From the NCBI GenBank assembly GCA_963575655.1, contig CAUYTY010000181.1:1-41079 (forward strand): 41,079 nucleotides of DNA, in the 5' to 3' direction. Below, in pieces: positions 15,972-25,260 of the stretch. This DNA comes from Gammaproteobacteria bacterium. GTDB taxonomy: Bacteria > Pseudomonadota > Gammaproteobacteria > CAIRSR01. The notes beneath the pieces are model-generated. The model was not told the DNA's origin, ran no database searches, and worked only from the letters and a program-made list of their open reading frames with translations. Positions within the stretch are counted from its first letter, which is position 1. Each line of letters begins with the position of its first letter. The translations under genes were made by a program, and so were the position numbers.

Positions 15972-16291
15972 CTGAATTCAGTCTTTCCAGTAGTGACCGA
16001 TTGACTGGTTCCATATAGGGTTCTTGTTTCTTTTATTTTGCTAATAACCGTCCCTGGACTAATTCCCAATACCCGCGCAGTATCACGGATCCCGCTGCCG
16101 TTCATTGCCATGTCGATGATCTGCTCCTTGACTTCTGGCAAATACCCCTGGTAGGTATAATCTAAAATGAATGTCTTCCTACCACATTCCGGCTTCAGGC
16201 AGAGATAGCGTTGTTTTCCAAGTTCCGTCTTGCCGCGTTTAACGACATGATCACATTTACAGCATGGACACAAAACAGCTCTGTTAGCCAT
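15968..16291 (-). CDS. insA: IS1 InsA protein
   Basis: DNA-binding zinc-finger/HTH protein of IS1. The N-terminus MANRAVLCPCCKCDHVVKRG carries the zinc-ribbon CxxC, followed by GKQRYLC and a helix-turn-helix stretch (IDMAMNGSGIRDTARVLGIS). The start at 16291 fits the usual InsA N-terminus; the frame is open to a GTG at 16327. The stop overlaps the insB frame by 4 bp. The rest of the transposase is broken, so it is probably only a repressor or inert. Confidence 0.78.
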   Translation of the reverse strand: MANRAVLCPCCKCDHVVKRGKTELGKQRYLCLKPECGRKTFILDYTYQGYLPEVKEQIIDMAMNGSGIRDTARVLGISPGTVISKIKETRTLYGTSQSVTTGKTEFR

Positions 16292-16414
16292 TGGAGGTTC
16301 TTTCCAAGTAAAGTTCTCGTTGCGCACGATAATACTTCAAAATTATGGCAGAAAGTCACCCGATACCCATGTTTGAAGAATGGCTACCGCAATATCCAGG
16401 TCTGAAACACCACC

Positions 16415-16633
16415 CGGTTGCCCTACGTCCCACCACTCAAGACGGTTTGTTGAATGTCTTTTTCTGCCAACATCAGATTGCTTCCATCAACCTTCTCGAC
16501 CCACAATAACTGCTCAAAAACCGTTACCCATGTCCCCGAACACCCGTTACCTATGTCCCCGGTCTATACACTCCCGGAGGGAGAGGGGAGAAAAGCGCGC
16601 TAGGTAGGCAACTTGGGTTAAATTAAATAACCA
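16415..16633. other. Intergenic relic region beside IS1
   Basis: No supported gene. CCGTTACCCATGTCCCC at 16521 is repeated with one change at 16544 (23-bp period), reminiscent of degenerate IS ends. GGCAACTTGGGTTA at 16607-16620 is a lone end of the MITE family seen at 4954 and 12545. Confidence 0.45.
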
Positions 16634-17449
16634 TCAACGCTGACAGTGGGCGCAGTAGAAGGTACTTCGCTGCCCCTGGCGTTCACTAAGGATGGCACGA
16701 CCACAACGCGGACAAGGCGCACCGGCACGACCATAAACGCACAGTGCCCGCTGGAAATAACCGGGACGACCCGCTACGTCGTGAAAATCGCGGAGAGTGG
16801 TACCTCCCTGTGCGATGGCAGCGGCCAGTATCTCTCGTACTGCGCTTACTAAACGGACATAACGGGGCTGGCTGACGGTCCCAGCGGGAAGGATCGGATG
16901 GATGCCCGCCAGGAACAGGGACTCAGCAGCGTAGATATTGCCCACCCCCACCACGATGCGCTGATCCATTAGAAACGTCTTGATCGCGACAACACGTCCA
17001 CGAGAACGCTGGTAGAGATAATCTCCATCAAATTCCTTCTCCAACGGTTCTGGGCCAAGCTTGCGCAGTAGCGGATGGTCCAAAGGGTCGCCGTAGACCC
17101 ACAAAGCGAGGCCGAAGCGTCGAGGATCGTTGAGGCGTAGCACAGACCCATCTCGAAAGGTAATATCGAGATGGTCATGAGGTCCAGGGGGGACAGACTC
17201 AGTAAGCAGACGCAGACTCCCCGACATCCCCAGGTGCAGAATTACCGTTCCTGCGCCGGCACGCAGCAACAGGTACTTGGCGCGCCGTTCCACTGTTTCC
17301 ACCACTTGACCCGGCAATTCAGTAGTCAGTGTCATGGGTACCGGTAGGCGTAACCGCATAGTCCGCACTACCACCCCCGTCACTTCTCGCCCCACGACGC
17401 ACGCAGCAATACCAGCACGAGTGGTCTCTACCTCGGGTAGTTCGGGCAT
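16634..17449 (-). CDS. mutM: Formamidopyrimidine-DNA glycosylase
   Basis: Base-excision repair enzyme that removes 8-oxoguanine and FaPy and cuts the abasic site. The start at 17449 gives MPELPEVETT, so Pro becomes the catalytic N-terminus with Glu next to it; the longer frame to 17488 would bury this proline. Other motifs are AKYLLL with the conserved Lys, LGMSGSLR, NDPRRFG, MDQ--VVGVGNIYAAE (helix-two-turn-helix), and the C-terminal zinc finger CPRCG...YCAHCQ. 271 residues is the normal length. Confidence 0.97.
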   Translation of the reverse strand: MPELPEVETTRAGIAACVVGREVTGVVVRTMRLRLPVPMTLTTELPGQVVETVERRAKYLLLRAGAGTVILHLGMSGSLRLLTESVPPGPHDHLDITFRDGSVLRLNDPRRFGLALWVYGDPLDHPLLRKLGPEPLEKEFDGDYLYQRSRGRVVAIKTFLMDQRIVVGVGNIYAAESLFLAGIHPILPAGTVSQPRYVRLVSAVREILAAAIAQGGTTLRDFHDVAGRPGYFQRALCVYGRAGAPCPRCGRAILSERQGQRSTFYCAHCQR

Positions 17450-17488
17450 ACGCGGAATACTTCCAGTTTCGGGAAGGTAATCATCCAC

Positions 17489-17758
17489 TCGCCCTAACTC
17501 TCTAGATCACCTCATCCCTCGACCCTTCTCCTGCTAAGGAGAGGGGGCCGGGGGATGAGGTCGGAGGGAGTGAACGGTTACTCGGGGAGTAGTTTCTCAC
17601 TAAATCAGGAGGGTGCAGGGAGTGGGCAAATGACCTGATCGTTTGCCCACGCAGAACTGGCGCAATCACGTAGGCAGGCAAAAAGACGCCTGCCTACCCC
17701 ACCACTTCCAGTTCGTAACCAGTTGATTATACAGAGATGTAATGTAACATCAGCAAGG
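17489..17758. repeat. Intergenic cluster of three hairpins
   Basis: Three inverted repeats in 190 bp: CCTCATCCC/GGGATGAGG at 17510-17518 and 17552-17560; GTGGGCAAA/TTTGCCCAC near 17621-17650; and GTAGGCAGGC/GCCTGCCTAC at 17670-17679 and 17688-17697. They lie between the 3' end of the TPR lipoprotein gene and the 5' end of mutM and could include the terminator of the mrcB unit. The last two resemble REP sequences. Confidence 0.6.
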
Positions 17759-18793
17759 CTAGGGGGAACCCTCCAGGGATCGGGCGCGGAGCATAGCCTC
17801 AGCGGCGGCCTTAGTCTGACCTTGTTGCTGACGTGCTACACCGATTAAACGCCAATTGCGGGCCTGAAGGTCACGTTGATTACGAGCCAAGCTATTGGAT
17901 TTTTCCGCTACCGAGACGGCCGCGTCCAATTGACCCTGTTTCAGGCGGATGCCCGCCAATTCGTGCCAGAGACGACCATTCTCAGGTTCGATACGTAGGG
18001 CGCGTTCTAGCGTTGCAGCAGCGAGACCAACCTGACCTGATGCAGCTTGGTCATCGGCTTTCCCCAACAGGGCCACGACCCCAGCATTGGAGGAGGACGT
18101 AGCGGGGCGAGGGGTAGTGGGAAGTTGGATCTCGGATTGAACCGTAGTAGGCGGTGTAGAGGTGGCAGGTACTCCCGTGGGTGCAACCACCGTAGGGGTA
18201 GGCACTAGCGGAGTGGTACGTTGAGCAGGTCGTGCCCCACGATCCGGGGAGACTACGAGCGGTGCTGCTACTGCGTTAGCCGCAGATCCTGGGAGTAGGT
18301 CAGCACGTGGTGAAGTCCCCTCGAATGGGGTAGGTGCAAGAGCCGTAGGCGATCGGGCCGGCACCGCGACCATACCAATCGGGGGGGAGGGAAGTGGCTC
18401 GGCCCGGACCGGGGTCTCTTCGAGCATGGAAGGAAGCGGGGCCGGTTGGGCCGTAGCTGACGACTCCGGATTACTGGTGGCTGGCGACGATGATGCGCCC
18501 GCCTGCTGCTGAGGAGGTGCAGCCTGCCGAGGTACCTTGACGCTGTGATCCTCCACCGGGGACAACGGGCGAACCGGAAGGGTGTTACACCCAGTGAGAG
18601 CAACGAGGGCCACCGCAGTAGCCATGCCCAAGAGGAGCGACCCTTTGACTCGAACGGCACTAATCGCCGTTTTGCTACGAACTTCACCGATCGAGACCAT
18701 ATCAACAGTGAGGGTGCCCTCTGCGCAACTCAAAGGACAGAACCGCTGCCCTTCCGTAGAAGCGGGAGAAAATACGGTACGAATAGCATTCAT
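17759..18793 (-). CDS. TPR-containing lipoprotein coupled to mrcB
   Basis: The predicted export signal (LLLGMATAVALVALTGC) contains a lipobox whose Cys is at residue 69 of the longest frame. A long Pro/Ala/Thr-rich low-complexity region (about residues 75-240) follows, and then two to three TPR-like repeats (LLGKADDQAASGQVGLAAA, then LERALRIEPENGRLWHELAG and LKQGQLDAAVSVAEKS). ATG 18793 overlaps the mrcB stop by 4 bp, which argues for coupling. However, it leaves a 50-residue stretch before the signal, so ATG 18700 may be the real start. TPR lipoproteins next to bifunctional PBPs often regulate them. That role is an inference. Confidence 0.82.
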   Translation of the reverse strand: MNAIRTVFSPASTEGQRFCPLSCAEGTLTVDMVSIGEVRSKTAISAVRVKGSLLLGMATAVALVALTGCNTLPVRPLSPVEDHSVKVPRQAAPPQQQAGASSSPATSNPESSATAQPAPLPSMLEETPVRAEPLPSPPIGMVAVPARSPTALAPTPFEGTSPRADLLPGSAANAVAAPLVVSPDRGARPAQRTTPLVPTPTVVAPTGVPATSTPPTTVQSEIQLPTTPRPATSSSNAGVVALLGKADDQAASGQVGLAAATLERALRIEPENGRLWHELAGIRLKQGQLDAAVSVAEKSNSLARNQRDLQARNWRLIGVARQQQGQTKAAAEAMLRARSLEGSP

Positions 18794-21159
18794 GGTGGTT
18801 GTTCTCCTGGTGTCACCGGGGGTATCGACTCCGGCACGTCCGAAACTGGCGGTTCCGATACTTCAATACCGCAACTGGCGCTGGCCTGCGGCGGTAAGCT
18901 GTTATGCAAGAACGGCACTCGCACCGCCCCTTGGCAATAGGATTCAACTTGTTGGCCACGAGGAGATACCCAGGCATATTCGATGTCAGGCGGGGGGGTA
19001 GGCTGTAAGGGACGCGGCTGGAGGGCGGCCATCAGGTCCATCCAAACCATCATCGCCCCCTGAGCCCCCGTAAAACCTGCGGGATGATTGTCATCACGTC
19101 CCAACCATACCACTGCCACCCTGTCTCCCGAAAAGCCTGAAAACCAGGAATCGCGCAGTTCGTCCGTAGTCCCGGTCTTACCTGCCAAGTTCAGATTGGC
19201 CGACAACTTGGACAATAACGGGTGACCAGTGCCGGAGCGTATCACCTCCTGGAGAGCGTTAGTGAGCAGGAAAACTGCCCCAGGGTCGACCGCTCGTTGT
19301 ACATCCAGTTGGTAGTTCTGTAGGGGGGTACCCTTGGCAGTGAGCACCGCGCGAATGGCCCGCAAAGGCATTCGAAAACCTTCTGCGCCAATAGTTTGAT
19401 AGAGGGTGGCAACATCCAGTGGGGTCAGCGACACCCCCCCTAGAAAGAGCGACGGATAGGGCTCTAAGGAGCGTTCCAAACCCAAGCGCTTGAGCATGGC
19501 CAGCACCTCCTGGACTCCCATCGCCAATCCTAATCGCACCGTAGCCAAGTTATAGGAATGGGCCAAAGCAGTACGTAAGGGGACCATGCCATGATACTGA
19601 TGATCATAATTTTTTGGTTCCCACGGGCGACTTCCCGACACAGGAACGGAGAGCGAGGAATCATCCAAAGGCGTGAGCAATTGGTAAGGTGAACCATGAG
19701 CCAGGGCCGTCAGGTAGACGATTGGTTTCATGGTGGAGCCTACTTGACGCAGGGCATCAAGCGCTCGGTTGAAACCTGCGAAGTGCGCATCGCGCCCCCC
19801 CACCACCGCCTGAACCTCACCATTGTCACGACCGGTAACGATAATCGCTCCCTCTAGCCTACCTTGAGGCAGATGCCTTTGACGCTCCAAGGCGCGTGCG
19901 CGCGAGTCGAGGGCCGCATCAGCCGCTTCCTGTACGAGCGGATTGAGGGTGGTAAAAATCAGCAAACCCTCGGAACGTAGATCCTCTTCGTGATAGTCGC
20001 GAGCAAGCTGACGACGAACCAGATCGAGAAATGCAGGATAGGGAGAAGAACCACGCCGCGGGCGGGCAATTACTCCCAGAGGGGTCTCTTGATAGCGATG
20101 AGCATCCTCCGCAGACATTCCTCCATTCTCGACCAGGAGGGTCAGCACCAGATTGCGACGTTCCGTAGCGCGTGCCGGGTGCTTACGGGGGTCGTAGTAG
20201 GAGGCACCCCGCGCCAATCCCACCAATAGCGCGAGTTGAGGAGGATCTAACTCCTCCAGGGGACGGCCAAAGTAGAACCAACTCGCCAGACCAAAACCAT
20301 GGATAGCACGGTCACCATCTTGCCCTAGGTAGATCTCGTTGAAGTAGGCCTCCAGAATCTCGTTCTTGGTGTAGTGAAAGTCCAATTCCAGGGCCATCAC
20401 CGCCTCCTTGGCCTTGCGCGTAAGACTGCGCTCCTTCTGGAGGTAGAAATTCTTAACAAGCTGCTGGGTCAGCGTTGACCCCCCTTGTACCGTTGTCCCC
20501 GCGCGAACATTGGAAACAAACGCCCGGACAATAGCGATCGGGTCGATGCCAAGGTGTTCGTAGAAGTGATGATCTTCGGTAGCGATTAGTAGCTTGGTGA
20601 GTAGCGGCGGCACCTCGGAGAATTTCACCAAGATGCGATCCTCCGCCTTGGTCGGGTAGATGCCGCCAATGGCCAGAGGATCCAGACGCATCACCCCCAG
20701 CGAGGTGTTTCTGGGCAACTCATAGATGGCTTGAACGCTGTTACCCGCAAAATTTACCCGCACAGTCCGCGAAGGTTCGTCACCATCCCAAAAACTGAAG
20801 GCACGAGTCACGATGCGTACCTCATTGCCAGTCATGGCATAGGTACCGGGTTCTTTGGGCTCTTTGACCGCTCGATAACCAAGAGAGGTCAATTCAGCCT
20901 GGAGCTGGGCGGGTTTGAGGTCCAAGCCTTGGTAAAGCTCCAGAGGACGGGCATAAACCCGGGCCGGTAACTCCCAGCGTTTACCATCGAATTGTTCGCG
21001 TACCTGGTGGTCTAGCTGCCACGCTAGAACTAAAACGGCGACGAACAACCCAAGCGACACGCCCAGAATCAGACGAATGATGACATACCCAACTCTTCGC
21101 CCACGGGAAGGAGGCGGATCGGTGTCTTCAGAGGAGGAAACAGCTCGGAAAAGAGACAT
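18790..21159 (-). CDS. mrcB: Penicillin-binding protein 1B (bifunctional)
   Basis: Inner-membrane peptidoglycan synthase of 789 residues with both glycosyltransferase and transpeptidase activity. One membrane helix (residues 25-45) is followed by a UB2H-like region (WELPARVYARPLELYQGL). The GT51 domain has EDHHFYEHLGID with the catalytic Glu and GGSTLTQQLVKNFYL. The transpeptidase has SxxK in GSTMKP, SxN in HSYNLAT and KTG in AGKTGTTDELRD. ATG 21159 is taken as start; TTG 21168 adds three residues. The C-terminal tail is Pro-rich. The TPR lipoprotein follows with a 4-bp overlap. Confidence 0.96.
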   Translation of the reverse strand: MSLFRAVSSSEDTDPPPSRGRRVGYVIIRLILGVSLGLFVAVLVLAWQLDHQVREQFDGKRWELPARVYARPLELYQGLDLKPAQLQAELTSLGYRAVKEPKEPGTYAMTGNEVRIVTRAFSFWDGDEPSRTVRVNFAGNSVQAIYELPRNTSLGVMRLDPLAIGGIYPTKAEDRILVKFSEVPPLLTKLLIATEDHHFYEHLGIDPIAIVRAFVSNVRAGTTVQGGSTLTQQLVKNFYLQKERSLTRKAKEAVMALELDFHYTKNEILEAYFNEIYLGQDGDRAIHGFGLASWFYFGRPLEELDPPQLALLVGLARGASYYDPRKHPARATERRNLVLTLLVENGGMSAEDAHRYQETPLGVIARPRRGSSPYPAFLDLVRRQLARDYHEEDLRSEGLLIFTTLNPLVQEAADAALDSRARALERQRHLPQGRLEGAIIVTGRDNGEVQAVVGGRDAHFAGFNRALDALRQVGSTMKPIVYLTALAHGSPYQLLTPLDDSSLSVPVSGSRPWEPKNYDHQYHGMVPLRTALAHSYNLATVRLGLAMGVQEVLAMLKRLGLERSLEPYPSLFLGGVSLTPLDVATLYQTIGAEGFRMPLRAIRAVLTAKGTPLQNYQLDVQRAVDPGAVFLLTNALQEVIRSGTGHPLLSKLSANLNLAGKTGTTDELRDSWFSGFSGDRVAVVWLGRDDNHPAGFTGAQGAMMVWMDLMAALQPRPLQPTPPPDIEYAWVSPRGQQVESYCQGAVRVPFLHNSLPPQASASCGIEVSEPPVSDVPESIPPVTPGEQPP

Positions 21160-21342
21160 AACGTGCAAGAAGTGAGATGCCGCAGGGCCGGGGACGCCCC
21201 TAGGCTAGGGGCAGGGAATCATAGTGTAAGGACATTCATATCGGCAACCGAATGAGGTCCAAACAATGAAAGGAATTTAGGTATAAGACATCTAAAGTGA
21301 CCAATGACTGCGAGAGTGGAAAAATTCTCAATAATATCGATT

Positions 21343-22239
21343 CTACGGACTGAAAGATCGACAGTCGGCCAGTCTTTCGCCCATACGTAGCGTGGTACCC
21401 GGGGCCATAGATTCTTCCCACGACACAGCACTCGCCCCAAATAAAATGATCACCGTAGACCCCATATTGAAACGCCCCATCTCTGCACCTTTACCCAGGG
21501 TAATCGAATCAGTCCCGATTTCAGGGTAGGTCCAGACTTTGGGGGCTTTTCGGGTAGGCGGCGTGATTTCGCCAGCCCATACAGTTTCAATACTGCCTAC
21601 GAATAGGGCACCCACTAGAATCAGCGCCATCGGCCCTACAACTGTGTCAAAGATAGCCACTACTCGTTCGTTACGTGCAAACAGTCCGGACACTACGTTG
21701 ACCGCGCTATCGTTCACGGCAAACAATCGACCTGGAATATGTACCATCTCGCGTAGCCGTCCCGCCACTGGCATGTGAATACGGTGATAATCCCGAGGAG
21801 AGAGGTAGAGAGTGACAAAGCTCCCTCCGACAAAGCGCGCGGAGCGATTTGCGTCTCCACCGAGGAGGGTCTCAAGAGGGTACTGATGTCCCTTGGCCAG
21901 AAGTAGCGTTTGATCGGACAACCCCCCAATTGCGCTTACCTTGGCATCGACTGGAGAGATCACGGAATCAGGCGCCTTGGCAATGGGACGCGCCTCTGCA
22001 CGCAAACTACGAGTAAAAAAACTGTTGAAGTCTGGATAATGTTCCAGTTCAGGATGCAGTGCATCGCCCATCTCGACCCGATAGTGGAGAATAAACGCCT
22101 TGATCAGAAAATCTTTTGCTGACGCCCAACGCAATCGGGTCACACTATGCACCACGCCCGACAATAAATGCTGAGGGAGTAGGTACTGCGGCAGTGTAAC
22201 CAACCAGTCGAGAATTTCGGTTTTTTTTATTTTATTCAT
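21343..22239 (-). CDS. psd: Phosphatidylserine decarboxylase proenzyme
   Basis: Makes phosphatidylethanolamine at the inner membrane. The 298-residue proenzyme has the family features: FNSFFTRSLRAEARPI, SPVDAKVSAIGG, YLSPRDYHRIHMPVAG with the His, and the self-cleavage site GST in RFNMGSTVIILF, where Ser becomes the pyruvoyl group. The residue before GST is Met rather than the more common Leu. It is flanked by mrcB downstream and recR upstream. The 150 bp between its stop and mrcB show no gene. Confidence 0.96.
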   Translation of the reverse strand: MNKIKKTEILDWLVTLPQYLLPQHLLSGVVHSVTRLRWASAKDFLIKAFILHYRVEMGDALHPELEHYPDFNSFFTRSLRAEARPIAKAPDSVISPVDAKVSAIGGLSDQTLLLAKGHQYPLETLLGGDANRSARFVGGSFVTLYLSPRDYHRIHMPVAGRLREMVHIPGRLFAVNDSAVNVVSGLFARNERVVAIFDTVVGPMALILVGALFVGSIETVWAGEITPPTRKAPKVWTYPEIGTDSITLGKGAEMGRFNMGSTVIILFGASAVSWEESMAPGTTLRMGERLADCRSFSP

Positions 22240-22325
22240 GGCTCAATCTACACCAGAAAGGCAACCATTTACTCTCTCCCAACGGGAGGGGGTAGACAGT
22301 TACACTGAAAGAGATTTTGACATTC

Positions 22326-22922
22326 CTATACATCCCGGCGCCCGGCAAAGGCATGAGATAACGTACCACTATCGACCTGTTCTAATTCACCACCCAAGGG
22401 GATACCGTGGGCAATACGGGTAGCATGCACACCACGTACTCGGGCCATTTCCGCGATATAGTAGGCAGTGGCCTCGCCCTCGACCGTAGAACTCGTGGCG
22501 AGAATTATCTCACGCACCTCCCCTCCCGCCAAACGCATATCCAATTCAGGAAGGGCCAATTCTGCAGGGCCGATCCCGTCGAGTGGCGACAGATGGCCCA
22601 TCAGGACAAAATAGCGACCTTGAAAACCGGTTGCCTGTTCCAGAGCCAGCACATCTGCAGGGGTTTCCACAATACAAAGCAGAGAAGGGTCGCGTCGGGT
22701 ACTAACGCAGGTTGGGCACACCTCCGACTCGCTCAAGGAACGGCACAGCCGACAATGGCCGACCCGCTCCAGGGCCTCAGTCAAGACGGTCGCTAAACGT
22801 CGGGCACCCTGCCGGTCACGCTCCAAGAGGTGCAACATCATACGCTGGGCGGATTTGGGTCCTACCCCAGGTAGACAACGCAAAGCCTCCATGAGCTGCT
22901 TGACCAGTGGTGAGGGTCCCAC
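22326..22922 (-). CDS. recR: Recombination protein RecR
   Basis: Forms a DNA clamp with RecO/RecF to load RecA at gaps. The 198-residue protein has the HhH start ([12 protein letters not shown]), a C4 zinc finger ([16 protein letters not shown]), a Toprim core ([17 protein letters not shown], with SSTVEGEAT) and the C-terminal [18 protein letters not shown]. Start is GTG 22922, one base after the ybaB stop. The order dnaX-ybaB-recR is the standard gammaproteobacterial operon. Confidence 0.97.
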   Translation of the reverse strand: MGPSPLVKQLMEALRCLPGVGPKSAQRMMLHLLERDRQGARRLATVLTEALERVGHCRLCRSLSESEVCPTCVSTRRDPSLLCIVETPADVLALEQATGFQGRYFVLMGHLSPLDGIGPAELALPELDMRLAGGEVREIILATSSTVEGEATAYYIAEMARVRGVHATRIAHGIPLGGELEQVDSGTLSHAFAGRRDV

Positions 22923-22923
22923 G

Positions 22924-23247
22924 TCAGAACGGTAACTTGAAGCCAGGAGGAAGCCCCATGCCGGCAGTGAGGGCGGATACTCGATCAGACATCAATTGAT
23001 CCGCCTTACGGTTTGCATCGTTGAATGCAGCAGCGACAAGATCCTCCAACATCTCTGTATCCTCCTTGAGCAGATTGGGCTCGATTTTAACCCGACGTAC
23101 CTCGTGGCGTCCGGTCATCACCACGACCACCATCCCGCCCCCAGCTTGGCCGTTGACCTCCATGTTGGCCACTTCCTCCTGGACCTTCTGCATACTGGCC
23201 TGCATCTGCTGGACTTGTTTCATCATATTCGCGAGGGGACCTCTCAC
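22924..23247 (-). CDS. ybaB: YbaB/EbfC nucleoid-associated protein
   Basis: Small dimeric DNA-binding protein of 107 residues. The coiled N-terminal part ([19 protein letters not shown]), the Gly/Val-rich strand [15 protein letters not shown] and the C-terminal [17 protein letters not shown] match the family. GTG 23247 has GAGGA eight bases ahead and fits the family length. A longer frame to 23325 adds an unrelated N-terminus. It lies between dnaX and recR. Confidence 0.95.
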   Translation of the reverse strand: MRGPLANMMKQVQQMQASMQKVQEEVANMEVNGQAGGGMVVVVMTGRHEVRRVKIEPNLLKEDTEMLEDLVAAAFNDANRKADQLMSDRVSALTAGMGLPPGFKLPF

Positions 23248-23372
23248 TGCGTTATTCCTCTTTAATTGGAGTTGGTTTGAAACACTGGTACGAAGGGCAC
23301 CGGCTCGGACGAGATGATAACCCAAGTGACCCGTTGCCTATGGTCACGAACTCTTGGCCCTGCGTTTGAAAA

Positions 23373-25088
23373 TTAACCATCCAAAGGCCGGATGGATTTA
23401 GGGTCTAGATCCGCATTGAAAGTTTTACGGAAGGCTTGTACCTGGAGGTCGTTTTCGATGGAGGCTCGAGCGGCAGTCTCTCGCTCATGTTGCCGACGAT
23501 CATGGAGCTGGGCCGGAGTGGGGGCGGAAGGAGAAGAGGTAGTAGTTGGGGTAGTGATGCTAACTCGCATTTCCTCCCCCAGCCGCACCTGTACTGCCTG
23601 TTCGACCCGCCGCTCACGCTCCTTGTTGAGGAGAAACGACTGCCCCTCGTTCACGTTCAGACTCAAATGCAGGGTGGTCCCTTCTACCTGGACTAACGAG
23701 CAGTTCATGGCCAATTGATGATTTGTTCCCGTCAACCCCAAAGTCGCCACTAAGCCCGGCCAATTAAGATCCGACAACGGCTCGGCCGATACTGCCACTG
23801 CGGGCATAACAACCGGGGGCGCAGCAACCACAGGACGCACGAGATCGGGAGGAGGTATCTCAACTTTTGCTGCTGAGGGTGCTGGTGCAGGAAAAGGCGC
23901 AGAGGCACTACGAGGTGCGCGCGGTGGTTCGGGACTCACCGCTCCACGGGACAGCGCAGGGACAGGAGCAGCATTTCCGGAGGATGGGAGTGATGCCTCC
24001 TCTGGCACGGGTCGGAAGACGAGCATCCGCAGCAGCACCATCTCGAACCCACCTCGGGGCTGAGGAGCAAGAGGAATATCGCGACGACCCATGAGACCAA
24101 TCTGGTAGTGGAGCTGAACATCCTCCAGAGACATCTGTCTCGCCAAGGCCAGGATTCGATCGCGATCGCCAAGATGGTCGTCGACCGCCTCCGGTACGAA
24201 TTGGGCCAGAGCTACGCGTTGTAACAGAATCACCAATTCTCCAAGCAGGGCGCTCCAGTCAGGGGATTGCTGGGCCAAGGATTCCACAGTTGCCAACAAC
24301 GCCCAGGCATTACCCGCAGCCAGATCCTCCAGCAAGGCGTAGGCACGATCTCGGGATAGGGTTCCGAGCATGGCGTAGACATCTTGCGTCACCACCCGAC
24401 CTCCACCATAGGCAATGGCCTGGTCCAAGAGACTGAGACCATCGCGCATACTGCCATCGGCGGCGCGAGCCAATTCACGCAAGGCCGATTCTTCGAAAGA
24501 CATCCCCTCTGTTTCCAAGATACGCGCCAATTGGTCGCGGATCAGGGGTAGAGACAGACGACGCAGACTGAACTGGAGGCAGCGCGACAGGATCGTGACC
24601 GGCAGCCGCTGGGGATCGGTGGTGGCGAGCAGAAATTTGACGTGAGGTGGCGGTTCTTCGAGGGTCTTGAGGAGGGCATTGAAGCTGTGGTTGGAGAACA
24701 TGTGCACCTCATCGATGAGGTACACCTTGTAGCGACCGTAGGTAGGCGCGTACTGGACGTTTTCCAACAATTCGCGGGTATCTTCCACCTTAGTGCGGGA
24801 GGCGGCGTCCACCTCAATGAGGTCTACGAAACGCCCCTCATCGATCCCTCGACAAGCAGAACAGACACCACACGGCTGTGAACTGACTCCGCGCTCACAG
24901 TTAAGCGACTTGGCGAGGATACGGGCGATAGTAGTCTTACCTACCCCGCGGGTACCAGTGAAGAGAAAGGCATGGTGGAGCCTTCCCGAATCCAACGCAT
25001 GGATGATGGCACGCAGGACGTGTTCCTGGCCCACCATCTCGGCAAAGGTGTGAGGACGCCACTTACGTGCTAGGACCTGGTACGCCAT
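23373..25088 (-). CDS. dnaX: DNA polymerase III subunits gamma/tau
   Basis: Clamp-loader ATPase of 571 residues. It has Walker A GTRGVGKTT near 45, the zinc module with four Cys (CERGVSSQPCGVCSAC), Walker B LIDEVHMFSNHSFNALLKTLEEPP and sensor 1 ATTDPQRLP with the SRC arginine-finger motif. After residue 365 a Pro/Ala-rich linker leads to a tau-like C-terminal domain. No A-AAA-AAG slippery heptamer was found, so a separate gamma product by frameshifting is not evident. It is the first protein gene of the dnaX-ybaB-recR unit, 61 bp downstream of ffs. Confidence 0.97.
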   Translation of the reverse strand: MAYQVLARKWRPHTFAEMVGQEHVLRAIIHALDSGRLHHAFLFTGTRGVGKTTIARILAKSLNCERGVSSQPCGVCSACRGIDEGRFVDLIEVDAASRTKVEDTRELLENVQYAPTYGRYKVYLIDEVHMFSNHSFNALLKTLEEPPPHVKFLLATTDPQRLPVTILSRCLQFSLRRLSLPLIRDQLARILETEGMSFEESALRELARAADGSMRDGLSLLDQAIAYGGGRVVTQDVYAMLGTLSRDRAYALLEDLAAGNAWALLATVESLAQQSPDWSALLGELVILLQRVALAQFVPEAVDDHLGDRDRILALARQMSLEDVQLHYQIGLMGRRDIPLAPQPRGGFEMVLLRMLVFRPVPEEASLPSSGNAAPVPALSRGAVSPEPPRAPRSASAPFPAPAPSAAKVEIPPPDLVRPVVAAPPVVMPAVAVSAEPLSDLNWPGLVATLGLTGTNHQLAMNCSLVQVEGTTLHLSLNVNEGQSFLLNKERERRVEQAVQVRLGEEMRVSITTPTTTSSPSAPTPAQLHDRRQHERETAARASIENDLQVQAFRKTFNADLDPKSIRPLDG

Positions 25089-25149
25089 CGTCCTTCGTCT
25101 CCCCCGAGCGGAAGGATATCTCGATTCAGGGGGATAGATGGGAAAGGGT

Positions 25150-25260
25150 GGCGCCCTGTGTCAGACAAACTCCGGCACACGCATCCGCCGTTACCGCTGC
25201 TTCCTTCCGGACCTGACGGGGTTCACGGCATATCGTTGCGGAGGCCCGGCACAGGCCGCC
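25150..25260 (-). ncRNA. ffs: Signal recognition particle 4.5S RNA
   Basis: About 111 nt on the minus strand. The conserved apical loop GTCAGGTCCGGAAGGAAGCA is present. The two ends (GGCGGCCTGTG from 25260 and CACAGGGCGCC ending 25150) pair with one mismatch to form the long hairpin. It lies just upstream of dnaX, a frequent position in gammaproteobacteria. Confidence 0.96.

Larger units (their letters stand above)
15489..16414 (-). mobile_element. IS1-family insertion sequence
   Basis: Terminal inverted repeats GGTGGTGTTCCAGACCTGGA (15489) and, at the other end, TCCAGGTCTGAAACACCACC (ends 16414). Length is about 926 bp, with insA and insB on the minus strand. No target duplication is visible, so flanking DNA has been lost. 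Its 15489-15599 end is the source of the 111-bp piece in the array at 1-1197. Confidence 0.88.

Noticed and set aside
16345-16509. 54-codon plus-strand frame across the right end of IS1
   Set aside because: It spans the IS1 terminal repeat and flanking DNA, so it is formed by chance at the junction.
23373-25088. Programmed frameshift in dnaX
   Set aside because: No A-AAA-AAG heptamer was found in the region where gamma would end.
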